From positions 744,001-808,000 of the forward strand of contig OX595996.1 in assembly GCA_951394045.1 (NCBI GenBank): a DNA stretch of 64,000 nt. Reading direction: 5' to 3'. The notes under the pieces were generated by a model, which was not told where the DNA came from, searched no databases, and was given only the letters and a program-made list of their open reading frames with translations. Positions 31,092 to 40,253 of the stretch are shown here, piece after piece; positions within the stretch are counted from its first letter, which is position 1, and every line of letters begins with the position of its first letter. This DNA comes from Nitzschia sp. DOCU1. Taxonomy: Eukaryota > Bacillariophyta > Bacillariophyceae > Bacillariales > Bacillariaceae. A program made the position numbers and the translations under genes.

Positions 31092-32972
31092 CTATGGAAC
31101 TCCCTGCTTTGAGAGGGATTCAGCATCTATGGAAAGGTCCTCCAGAGTATGGAACCAAAAGCCTGTGGCAATCATGACGTAAATGCTGATAAGCGTGGCT
31201 CCCACCATCCAATTGGTCGTTCCCCCTTGCAAGACGGCCGCAACCACGACGACGGCCAAGAACAAACATACAGTTTCGTAGCCATGAAAATACAGTGTCA
31301 TGCTTCGATCAACCGCCAGTCCAATCAGGACGCAGCCAGGCAAAACAAATGTCATGACTTGGATGGCACTTCCCACAGTAACACCAACACAAAGATCCAT
31401 CTCGTTTCGGTACGCGAAAAGAATGGCACTGACTTGTTCCGCAACATTCGAAAAGAAGGGCACAATCACCATGGTGGTGAACACCTCGCTGAGCCGTGCC
31501 CGAGAAGCAAAGCCATCAATGGTATCGACCAAGATATCACTCATCGCTGAAATGCATAGTGTGATTACAAAGAGCCATACAATTCCTACCCTAAATGACA
31601 TTTCCGGCGGTGGCCGAGCAGCAGGTGGAGGCGGCGCTGGGAAGAATAGATTGGCGGGAGAGTGAGATAGGATATATTTGTACATCCTTGAAATTGCCGT
31701 CGCTGTACTTACGAGGTGGCTCTTCTGTCGGATCCGCCAGACCTAGTGGTACTAGCCGGCCCGGTTCATAGTGAACGCTTCCGCTCTTGGGCGACTTTTG
31801 ACCGGCCTTTCTTCTGCGCGCCGAATCATTTTCCGAAGTTCGGCTACGACTTGAGACTGAGTAGTCATTGTATTCGTCAAAATAGCCATTCGCATAACTC
31901 GATGACCGGGGCACTTCGTTTTGTGGAAGTAGTTTTCCTGAACCGTTGGAACCATCGCTTTGACTATCAAGATCCGAGTCACCACCACCAACATTATGGT
32001 CACTCCCTTCATCTGCCGACTGCGTGCGATTGGTGGTTACTCTGGTTCGATCACTCATTTCCACGTCGCCATTGCCGGTCGTTGGCACGGGAAGAAAGTC
32101 GCCGTGATTGCCGAAAAAGCGAGAAAAAACGTTAAGGCAGAATTCGTTGCGACGCGCCTTGTTTTGTCGTCCGTGTCGTGAAGTAAAATGGGGTGATAGA
32201 TGCAATTGATTTCCAGCAGCGCTTTCTACCACGTTCTCTTCGTCGTCAAACTCTTCCTTGTGCGTACCCAGCTGAAAGACCAAGTAGCAGCCATACATGA
32301 AGATCATAATGACCGCGTTGACTCTAGAGAGCTGCAACTCTTCCAAGGTAGGAACACCCTCTTGGGGAGCTTCTCCACTACCGTTCCGCAATTGTCCTGA
32401 CAGCATGAGCGCCGCCGGCAATAAAGATCCCGTAACGGATAACAAAAGCATTCCCACCGAAATGTTACCACTAGTGATCCGCAATTCCTGAACTTGCCAC
32501 CGAATTCCACCCACCAAGCAAGACATTCCAAAGACTAGCAAAAGGTTGGTCAACATGCTACCCAACATGGCTAGCTGTACCACTCTGTAAAAGCCTGACC
32601 GCAATGCAGCCGTAGCAATCAACAATTCTGGGGCATTTCCAAAGGTTGCATTTAACAAGGCTCCGATGGTCCCATTGGTGTGTTCCGCCACTTGTTCCGT
32701 CACAAACGAAAGGCTAGAGAACAGGGTTAAGTGCATATATAAAATGTGCATGACTTTACAAACAAACACAGCTCTTGCCGCACGTACCGTTCGGCGCAGG
32801 GAATCAAAGCAATGCCACTCAATGTAAAGCAAGCTGCTTCTCCCAGCATTCCCGTGGAATCTCCTATTAACGCAATCGGCCCCAGAATCAGCAACCAGCT
32901 TAGTTTATTCGAAAATAGCAGTTCGGAGCTGATCCAGACCTCATTCATCAAACTCGTCGGGTTCGGTGCCAT
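31092..32972 (-). CDS. CAX-type Ca2+(cation)/H+ exchanger
   Basis: Three exons (32788-32972, 31713-32713, 31092-31636) give at least 576 residues; introns are 74 and 76 bp. The first repeat has TEQVAEHTNGTIGALLNATFGNAPELLIAT, split by many membrane helices; the second has PFFSNVAEQVSAILFAYRNEMDLCVGVTVGSAIQ. These are the two alpha repeats (GNxxE and NxAE types) that bind the cation in vacuolar CAX antiporters. The hydrophilic loop between halves is unusually long (about 200 residues), with Ser/Arg-rich and acidic parts likely to be regulatory. The first ATG of the open frame is at 32972, but the frame continues open upstream to 33197 with plausible Ser/Arg-rich sequence and no ATG, so a further 5' exon may be missing. 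Likely vacuolar or other endomembrane. Confidence 0.85.
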
Positions 32973-33718
32973 TGTTGTGAACGTGGTGGCAGCAACAGCC
33001 GTAGCAGGTGATCCCAAAAATACTCGAGGAAAGATAGTAGTAGTAGAGCGTTGCTTCTTATCTGTATCTAGATGAGACTCCTCTGAGGAATTCTCAAAGG
33101 ATTCTTCAGGTCCGCCGTCGAGAGGAGATGTCGTTCGTCGGCGAATAATGATGTCGCTTGGCGGATCGCGCAGATGCCGGGTTGGGTCTTGTAACACTCT
33201 CCCCCTTTAACTCTCTGCTGTTGTCAGCCTCAGACGGTTCGAGCCACTGAGACTACTGCTAGGGGTCGATATCTGTCTTGCTACGAGTATCTGAGTACAG
33301 CGCAAACGGAATTTTCTGGATGCTACAGCTTATTCGAGCAGGACGAGAGAGAAGAAATGATGCCCTTTTTTGTCATGGTCATCCCGCATGCAGATGGATA
33401 GAGGGAGCCGTTGTGTGATGGTGGTGTGGGATGGCTGTGGGGCGACGGTCTGCTCGGTGTCTTTGTTCCGCCTTGAGTGGTCGGAGAAGTCAGAAAAGGC
33501 ATTGAAACGGACGAATGACGTAGAATGGACGCCCGCCGGCCTTCGCAGGGCGCGTCGGCCAATCGACTCCTTGGATCAACATACGTCATCGATCGCACTC
33601 ATCTTTTGAGACTTTTCTGACAATGACATGACGAATGTCGTCATCTTTTGGGTGAGACAGAAGAAGAAGAAAATCGTCCAGGCTTCACACTTGTGTCGAT
33701 ACTCAAAGAGAAAACGAA
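32973..33718. other. divergent region between CAX and fibrillin genes, may hide a CAX first exon
   Basis: The CAX frame stays open across 32973-33197. A minus-strand frame at 33323-33589 (starting MTYVDPRSRLADAPCEG) has coding-like composition and could be a first exon, but I cannot find a convincing donor and acceptor pair joining it. The remainder should hold the promoters of both genes. Confidence 0.35.
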
Positions 33719-34787
33719 ATGAGATTTGCAGGTGTATCCTATTACTTTGCTGCTGTGGTAGTTGTGCTGCCGACCGCGTCAGCATGGGTTGCCGCGCCGA
33801 CGACTACCGGCAGTACTGGGCGGCCCAATGTTGCAGCCGCTCTTCCCGCCATTTCGGCCGGAAGCTCAACATGGTTCTCTGAGGCTGCTGCTACTGGCTC
33901 TGCGTCTCTGGAAAAAACAAAGGCTCAGATTCTTCAGTTGGGAGCGGCGCTGGATCGTGGTCAAGCTTACAATCCGACTTCTGGAGCGTACTATGAAGAA
34001 ACGATGAATGCCGCCAAGGAAAAGATTGAGGACTTGGTGGGAATGGCGAGTGAATCCAATATTCCGTCAAAGCTTGAAGATATGGCAGGAGAATGGGAGC
34101 TTGTGTTGAGTACCGTCCCGCATGGCATCTTTCGATCGAGGTAGGTATAGGCGAACTAGAAGGATCTGCGAACTCCTGCCCATGGGTCAAATTCCTCACA
34201 CGACGACTTCATTTTTGGCATCAAGTCCCTTTTTCCTTGCAATTCAAGAAAGTTACGAATACGCAGAAAGTAAAACAATGGAGAATGGTGACCTCAAGGC
34301 CAATTTGTTCTTCAAACTGCATGAACTTCAAACTTGTAGTTGGGGTGTTTCGAAAATTGGTCGAGTGGCACAACGAATCGACGCTACCAAAGGCTATCTT
34401 TACTCGGAATTTGATACTTCAATCTTCAGTTTGACAGTCATCCCTATTCTAGGATGGTTCAAATTGCTGCCTACGTTTGGAGGCTGTGTTGTTACGGCAA
34501 GTAAATGCGAACTCAAGGAGGATGGAAAATTGGAAATGGAAGTCGATTTTACGACATCGCGCAAAGTACCTGGCTTGAGTGGCTTGCCATTGATTGGCGA
34601 CTTTATTTGGAAGGTCAATGTCCCCGTCGGAGCCATTTGGAAGTTATTGCCGTGGAACAAGGGGAGAGCGGCGACGTGCAAGGTTTTCGTCAAGTTCCTT
34701 GACGACGACTTTCGCATTGTACAAGATATCGATGGCGAATATTTTGTCTACACTCGACCAGTAGTTTCGCGGGCATTGGAGATATAG
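33719..34787 (+). CDS. plastid lipid-associated protein (PAP/fibrillin family)
   Basis: Two exons (33719-34140, 34226-34787; 85-bp intron, phase 2) give 327 residues. The leader MRFAGVSYYFAAVVVVLPTA is a signal peptide that ends ASA-W, a variant of the diatom ASAFAP plastid-entry motif, followed by a Ser/Thr/Ala-rich transit region. The mature part has the fibrillin marks: EWELVLSTVPHGIFRS, then SPFFLAIQESYEYA across the intron, and a C-terminal DGEYFVYTRP block. Fibrillins bind lipids in plastoglobules and thylakoids. Joining at the acceptor 34225 (tcaag) rather than at the later attcaag keeps the conserved FRSSPFF-like motif, which decides the model. Confidence 0.85.
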
Positions 34788-34960
34788 GAAGGGAGCAAAT
34801 AATGTGGTTCGTTGTCTACGGTAATATCTAACGTACATGACGCTGAAAGACGGATGTTTGGCTTCTTCTCCCCAGAAGTATTGTCCCAACGAGATTGTCT
34901 CCTCGATGATTCGATGGCGTCGATAAATAAAAATTGTGAATGTTGATTCGCGACCTGCTC

Positions 34961-37552
34961 TCATCGTCTAGATAGTTCCATTTTTTCCCATGCTGCGTCA
35001 ATCGCTGGCAAGTTAATGGGCTTGTATATGACAGTGTCGGCCCCGCTTGCTTTGAAGATAGCCACGTCGTCGGCGAGGACATTGCCTGTTACCCCAAAGA
35101 TGCACGCCGTACAACCCATATCTCTGAGTTGTCTGGTCGCCTCTGGACCGTTCATTTCTGGCATCTCAAAGTCCATGAGCACTGTGTGGATTAGAGACTC
35201 GGTCTCGCCAGCGTGGAAGGCAACTTGGTTTGCTTCGTAAGCTGCAATCGCTTCTTTTCCGTTGACGGCCACAATGCATCGGTGGCCTGCCCGTTCAAGT
35301 AGTCTCACCAGCATCTTTGTGTTGGTAATAACGTCGTCCACTACCAAGACAAGGTGAGAGCTGTCATGCCTTGAACTCACAGAAGTGGCCTCAGTCATGT
35401 CTATGGTTGTTTCCTCCTTTGTAGATCTGTAAAGAGGAAGCTCAACTTCAAAGGTGGTTCCGAAACCTATTCCTTCCGATTTTGCCTCAATCCTGCCATG
35501 GTGCATTTCCACAATCTCCTTGGAAATACACAACCCCAAGCCGCTGCCACCACCATGCTGGAGGATGTTGGGGTTGAATTGAACACCTTCGCTAAAGAGG
35601 GTCTTCATCTGATCGCTAGAAAGGCCAACCCCATCATCCTTGACACTAATAATGACTGAACCTGCCCGTTCCCTTGTGGCAAGAGGTTTCTTCGACTCCG
35701 TATCGTCAGCTGGCAACTCCTCGTCAGCGGAAACACCAGGCAGCCCATCCGGTCGGTAGGACATGGTCACGTGCACAGTCTGTTTCTCGGGGGTGAACTT
35801 GAGAGCATTTGATATCAGATTGCGAACCACCTGGGCGAGACGGCGGTCGTCGCCAATAATGTATAACTGGCCCCACTTGCCAGAGACTACTTCCTCGACG
35901 TCTGCATCTTCGCCTTCCAAACTCTTCATCGACAGCTTCAGGTTGATGTTTCGGTTACGAGCTTGAATGACGAATTCCTTTACGGTCTTCTGTACTGAAG
36001 ACCACATGTCAACCCGTCCAATATCTAACTCGAACGTCCCCGACTCCACTTTGTCATAGTTGAGAAGGTCATTGAGGACGGTAACTGCATTGTGCGAGTT
36101 ATCTTTGATTTCCTGGATGAGACCTAGCAAGTAACACGTTTCACTTTCGTCACCATGATCGAGGGTCTCAGTACTTTCAGGGACTGACTTGAGACGCGTG
36201 TGCCTATCATATCTGTCTTGAAGTTCACTCTGCAATAGGTCGAGACCCATGCAGACCACGTTCAGGGGAGTTCGGATCTCATGGGAGATGAAACGAACAA
36301 AGCGGCGCTTGATTTCCAGAATCTTCTTATGTTGATGCGACTCGTACTTCATAAAGTGATCATAAAAGAAGAAAATACAAGTGCACAAGATGATGACTGT
36401 TGTAAAGCCAATCGCAGCAGCAGCTGGAATATTCGTTCGGAAAGCATCGACCATTACGTCAGTCGGATAAACTGTGAGTGTAAAGGTGACGGACGCTTCC
36501 GTTTTCGTATCCGCATCGCTCAGCGTGGTCGAATGGCCATACTGACTGTAGGCTCTATCATGCAGATCGCCCGCACCCTTCAGAACTGCAACACCTTGTT
36601 GAATAACATAGGTGTAGTGCTCGTGGCCATTCGAGACGACGCAATCGAGGCCATCCACAAAGTCCGGGACAATATTGACCAAAACCTCTTCCCACCATAT
36701 GGATGTTCCTATGAACCCAACTACTTGCGTTGGGTTGTTCAGAGGAAAGATTGGATTGAAAAAGACGGCCGCAGGCCCGGGACGGACAAAGATCTCGGTA
36801 AAATTTGTCACTCCGCCACACTTGGGTGATACAGTTGACTGATTTCGTTCCGCTGCCTTCCCACAGTCGATGATGCTTTCCATAAGCTTTCCTCGTAGCG
36901 CAAACTGATTTAGATTCATCATGAGCAGCGAGGGATTATCAAAGGCATTCTTGTGCTGCAGAAAAGGAACCAAGATTTCGTACTTATTTCCCCACGTCGT
37001 ATTCCCGTATTTGTCATGAAAGTGGGTGTCTTCGTAACCATACGATTCGTCAATGCCGTATATCCCAAAGCCAAAGTCGCTCCAACCTGCTTCCTCTGGA
37101 TAATTGACTTCCTTGTAAAGATTCAAAGCATACGCTTCAAACTCTTCCACCTGATCTGGCCGAACGATGGGCGAAAACCCATGTCCCGCCGTGGAAGACA
37201 TAAGAGCCACATTTGCTGCCAGTGCCGTATACCCATGAAGTCCTACAAAAGGCCACTGGCTTGCATTCGGAAAAGCATAAGCCCATAATGTCGTCAATGC
37301 CTCGGCTCCTTGCTGCTTGCGGATAGATATCGCCTGAGCCTCTTCCACAGCACTCACTGCGATGCTCTCGTATGTCTGGATCGCTGTCAACTCCTCTTGG
37401 TTGTGCGTAATATGGTAAGCGAGACCACCGAATACAGCAGCGGCGACTAACATGCTCGAAACAAAGACCAATCGGAGCGTCCAAGTCTTTCGCTCGTTTG
37501 CTTGAAAGAGCGACGCGGCTTTCTTGGCGTCCTGCGACTGTGGTGCTGCCAT
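34961..37552 (-). CDS. membrane hybrid histidine kinase with CHASE-like sensor and receiver domain
   Basis: 863 residues from ATG 37552, single exon. A transmembrane helix at about 27-51 and a second at about 378-402 enclose a roughly 320-residue outer domain. That domain looks like CHASE by position and by PIVRPDQVEEFEAYA and YEILVPFLQH. HisKA follows with FISHEIRTPLNV (phospho-acceptor His about 425). HATPase_c has the N box RNLISNALKF, G1 DDGVGLS and G2 GGGSGLGL (about 560-710). A C-terminal receiver (about 735-860) has VVDDV, the acceptor in LMDFEMPEMNG and YKP. It should sense an outside ligand and pass phosphate through its own receiver. CHASE ligands include cytokinin-like molecules in plants; nothing here says which ligand. 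The kinase call is secure. Confidence 0.88.
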   Translation of the reverse strand: MAAPQSQDAKKAASLFQANERKTWTLRLVFVSSMLVAAAVFGGLAYHITHNQEELTAIQTYESIAVSAVEEAQAISIRKQQGAEALTTLWAYAFPNASQWPFVGLHGYTALAANVALMSSTAGHGFSPIVRPDQVEEFEAYALNLYKEVNYPEEAGWSDFGFGIYGIDESYGYEDTHFHDKYGNTTWGNKYEILVPFLQHKNAFDNPSLLMMNLNQFALRGKLMESIIDCGKAAERNQSTVSPKCGGVTNFTEIFVRPGPAAVFFNPIFPLNNPTQVVGFIGTSIWWEEVLVNIVPDFVDGLDCVVSNGHEHYTYVIQQGVAVLKGAGDLHDRAYSQYGHSTTLSDADTKTEASVTFTLTVYPTDVMVDAFRTNIPAAAAIGFTTVIILCTCIFFFYDHFMKYESHQHKKILEIKRRFVRFISHEIRTPLNVVCMGLDLLQSELQDRYDRHTRLKSVPESTETLDHGDESETCYLLGLIQEIKDNSHNAVTVLNDLLNYDKVESGTFELDIGRVDMWSSVQKTVKEFVIQARNRNINLKLSMKSLEGEDADVEEVVSGKWGQLYIIGDDRRLAQVVRNLISNALKFTPEKQTVHVTMSYRPDGLPGVSADEELPADDTESKKPLATRERAGSVIISVKDDGVGLSSDQMKTLFSEGVQFNPNILQHGGGSGLGLCISKEIVEMHHGRIEAKSEGIGFGTTFEVELPLYRSTKEETTIDMTEATSVSSRHDSSHLVLVVDDVITNTKMLVRLLERAGHRCIVAVNGKEAIAAYEANQVAFHAGETESLIHTVLMDFEMPEMNGPEATRQLRDMGCTACIFGVTGNVLADDVAIFKASGADTVIYKPINLPAIDAAWEKMELSRR

Positions 37553-38465
37553 CCTGGATACTGGATTCGTCGGAAGTGGCACCTCTGTACCCCCTCAACT
37601 CAACTACTCAGGCGAAAGACCGCTGGGTCGATAGTCTCGTAACTACAGGTGGCGGCTTTTCGCTTTGCCTAGTAGGCGGGATGAGGATGAGCGGTTTACG
37701 ACGTGTATTGTTGTCCGCTTTGTGGTGGATGTTTGTTTGTCTTCTTTTGATCGCAAACTGGGAAACCATCTCTGGTGTGTCAAAACCGTCCGTATTCATT
37801 GTACGACGCAAATCTACGCAAAAGTGGTGAGCAAAAGTTATCTTTTGCTTCTCGCGTTCTCGCAGAGCGGTGGTGATGCGAGTCTTTTCCGTTCTTGAAG
37901 AGGTATGATTCTGCCTTGGGTAAATGCCATAAGTGTTATGTTTACCTTCTACGGAATCGTTCTCTTTCTTGATTCGTTGATATCTCTCGTTGTTAACGTT
38001 GTCCTTGACCCGTGAGGAATGCCATATGGCCTGTTGAATCCAAAGCTGCCAACGCTCAACATTCGTGTTATGCCCCACTCAGCGAGAACCTTCCAATTGG
38101 TACTGTCTAATAGTCCACTTGTGCCTTCACCAATTAACGTCTGTTCTGTGATGGAGACAAACGAGAAACAGTCGATTCATTCGAACGCATGCTTTCCCCG
38201 TTCTGCATCACGGTTGGGACGGTTCCTTCGGACGAGTGGACATTTCATAAATAAAACTTAATTAACATCATGATCCAAGTGGTGTCAGGGCATTCTGTGG
38301 GCATCAACGAAAAACTACGCAAACAGGGTGCAGAAGCATTCAGCGTCGACTTTATCCTAATACCGGTAACAAGAATCTAGCGGTTCCAAACCCCGTGTAA
38401 ACGTCTCATTTTCGTACCAAGCCAGACGGTACAAAAATGACCCATCCGAACGACGAAACGAACGA
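37553..38465. other. intergenic region left of the tyrosine-recombinase element
   Basis: This is the promoter side of the histidine kinase gene. A 156-codon minus frame (37608-38078) lies here but has no recognisable domain. Near the right side, 38373-38407 carries a 35-nt motif repeated in inverted orientation at 46776-46810. Confidence 0.4.
38373..38407. repeat. 35-nt dispersed motif, left copy
   Basis: It matches the reverse complement of 46776-46810 at 31 of 35 positions, including tctagcggttccaaac and gtaaacgtctc. The pair lies about 90 bp outside the left end and 1.4 kb outside the right end of the 6.9-kb retroelement. Confidence 0.6.
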
Positions 38466-38649
38466 TAGTGCAAGCACGACGTGCGCTTCAGCCCACTCAT
38501 AGTCGTCTGCCCCGATGGTGTGGATGTAGTATCGCTAGTCATGGCTGGGAGGCTTGCAGTCTTTCAAAATGGCTAAAGTCCTTGCGGACTACCCTCCTTC
38601 CCCTCTCTCTCTCTCTCGATTTCTCAAGATCAAAAGGGATGGTGGGCGG
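38466..38649 (-). repeat. split direct repeat, B2 block (184 bp, outer)
   Basis: Identical by eye over 184 bp to 38837-39020, from tagtgcaagc to ggtgggcgg. Confidence 0.95.
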
Positions 38650-38836
38650 GTTTTTTAAAATTGCTACAACAATCAAAAGGGGTCTGAATCTTGTTCAGTT
38701 CCGTTGAGATTGTGACTCTCTCACAACTCATCGGGGTTGCCTTCGGAAGCTAGCTACTTTCTCTGACGGGTCATCTGACTGGTGGTCGTCGTTCCTCTGG
38801 CGTCTGTCCTCCCTCCGTCGTTTGCTGATGCTTACG
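38650..38836 (-). repeat. split direct repeat, A2 block (187 bp)
   Basis: It matches the terminal block 45211-45395, differing only in the length of the T run near its start (six versus four T), and ends gatgcttacg. Confidence 0.95.
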
Positions 38837-39020
38837 TAGTGCAAGCACGACGTGCGCTTCAGCCCACTCATAGTCGTCTGCCCCGATGGTGTGGATGTAG
38901 TATCGCTAGTCATGGCTGGGAGGCTTGCAGTCTTTCAAAATGGCTAAAGTCCTTGCGGACTACCCTCCTTCCCCTCTCTCTCTCTCTCGATTTCTCAAGA
39001 TCAAAAGGGATGGTGGGCGG
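38837..39020 (-). repeat. split direct repeat, B1 block (184 bp, next to the coding part)
   Basis: Identical by eye to 38466-38649. It lies just 3' of the recombinase gene in the element's own orientation. Confidence 0.95.
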
Positions 39021-39092
39021 CCATTGAACTCTTGTTGCTTCGGCTTCCCTTCTTGTTTCTTGGTATTTGTGGTTGTTGTTGTTAGTCCCAGT

Positions 39093-40253
39093 TTAGTAGT
39101 TGAGTCTCATGTCGTGGGTCTGGGCACTGGTGTCTGTTCCTGATCCAGAGACCATGTCTTCGGCTAGGTTGCTTGTCAGTTCAAGAATTTGGGGTCTGAT
39201 ATAAGCCATGAACGCTGTGGACCTCCACCGCCCCAAGATCTTTATCTTCATCTCATTGTGGTTGTTTGGTCCTAGCGCTAGAGCCATGGCTGCTCCCGAC
39301 CGGAGTGACTTGTTCCCTATCTCCCACGCGTCAAAACCAAACACCTCTTTCCCACCTCTCAGTCGGCATACATCACGAACAATTTCCAAGGCTATAGTGT
39401 CTGTGATTCGTAGCCTGTTCGACACTTCCCCAATTGTGCACAACTCGGTGTTATGACCCCAATCGTTGACCCGCCGTTTCAGTCGCAGGATGGCCCAACC
39501 AATCCTTGTCACCGGGTCCAATTCTCTTTTCCCCGTTCGTCCTTGGGTACGGGTGTCTTCTTTGTCCCCATTCTTCTGGTCTCTGAATCTTAGAGATACA
39601 TACTGTGCTCTGTTGAGGTCATCTTCGTTATCCACCTCCATTACAAGCTTTTGGCTGTCTCTAAATGAAACGTCTCCCATAGTGAGACGCTTGGTTCGTT
39701 TGTCTCCTTTCGTCTCGCAGTATTCGCAGCACCTGCAGGCGAAGAAGAACATTCCCAGGTACAGGTCCACAAAGTGGGCATTCATCGTGTCTCCCCGATT
39801 TCTTCCTTCGTCGTTCACAAAATATTCATACAGTTGCAGCAAAAATTTTGGTGTTATTGCTTTCTGGTTTTTCGTTGGTGGGTCGGCATTTTTATATGCT
39901 TGCATCAGCTTTCCCAATGCTGGTGTAAGTTTCCCTCCTTTGTCGTGAAAGGGGCTGACCCCGAAACTGCCCCGTATCGTCGCAGCCACTGCGCTTGTGG
40001 CACTTCTGACTGTGTTGCTTGCCAGCGGCTCACAACGCCTTCCAACCATCCTTCCGCTGCTGTCAAATTGCCAAGTTCTGCTGGCTTCAAGGAAAGCTTT
40101 TCCGATGATCTCTTTCTCTTGTGCAGGTAGACAATCGACCGCTTGTTGATCAAGGTCCATGAGCTTGAGGAAGTGCTGGTATCGGCGCCACCATCTATCT
40201 TGGGTCTCGTTGGAGGACTCACATCTGGCGTCATTGACGATTCGAGCGTTCAC
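39093..40253 (-). CDS. tyrosine recombinase of the retrotransposon
   Basis: 386 codons in the nominal frame starting at GTG 40253; no ATG is near, and the frame is open upstream inside the RNase H gene. It overlaps that gene's end by four bases (GTGA), so it may be made by frameshift or reinitiation. The C-terminal half shows the recombinase fold: an Arg in FFFACRCCEYC (box A), KSLRSGAAMALAL (normally H-x-x-R) and LGRWRSTAFMAYIRPQ with the nucleophile Tyr. The first His of the H-x-x-R box is replaced by Lys or Ser, as in several DIRS-type enzymes. It joins the circular cDNA to the target without duplication. Confidence 0.85.
   Translation of the reverse strand: MNARIVNDARCESSNETQDRWWRRYQHFLKLMDLDQQAVDCLPAQEKEIIGKAFLEASRTWQFDSSGRMVGRRCEPLASNTVRSATSAVAATIRGSFGVSPFHDKGGKLTPALGKLMQAYKNADPPTKNQKAITPKFLLQLYEYFVNDEGRNRGDTMNAHFVDLYLGMFFFACRCCEYCETKGDKRTKRLTMGDVSFRDSQKLVMEVDNEDDLNRAQYVSLRFRDQKNGDKEDTRTQGRTGKRELDPVTRIGWAILRLKRRVNDWGHNTELCTIGEVSNRLRITDTIALEIVRDVCRLRGGKEVFGFDAWEIGNKSLRSGAAMALALGPNNHNEMKIKILGRWRSTAFMAYIRPQILELTSNLAEDMVSGSGTDTSAQTHDMRLNY

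Noticed and set aside
34226..34255. Alternative acceptor attcaag in the fibrillin gene
   Set aside because: It changes the frame and breaks the conserved SPFFLAI block.
37608..38078. Minus-strand frame of 156 codons upstream of the histidine kinase
   Set aside because: No ATG-supported feature or domain seen and it lies in the promoter side of the kinase gene.
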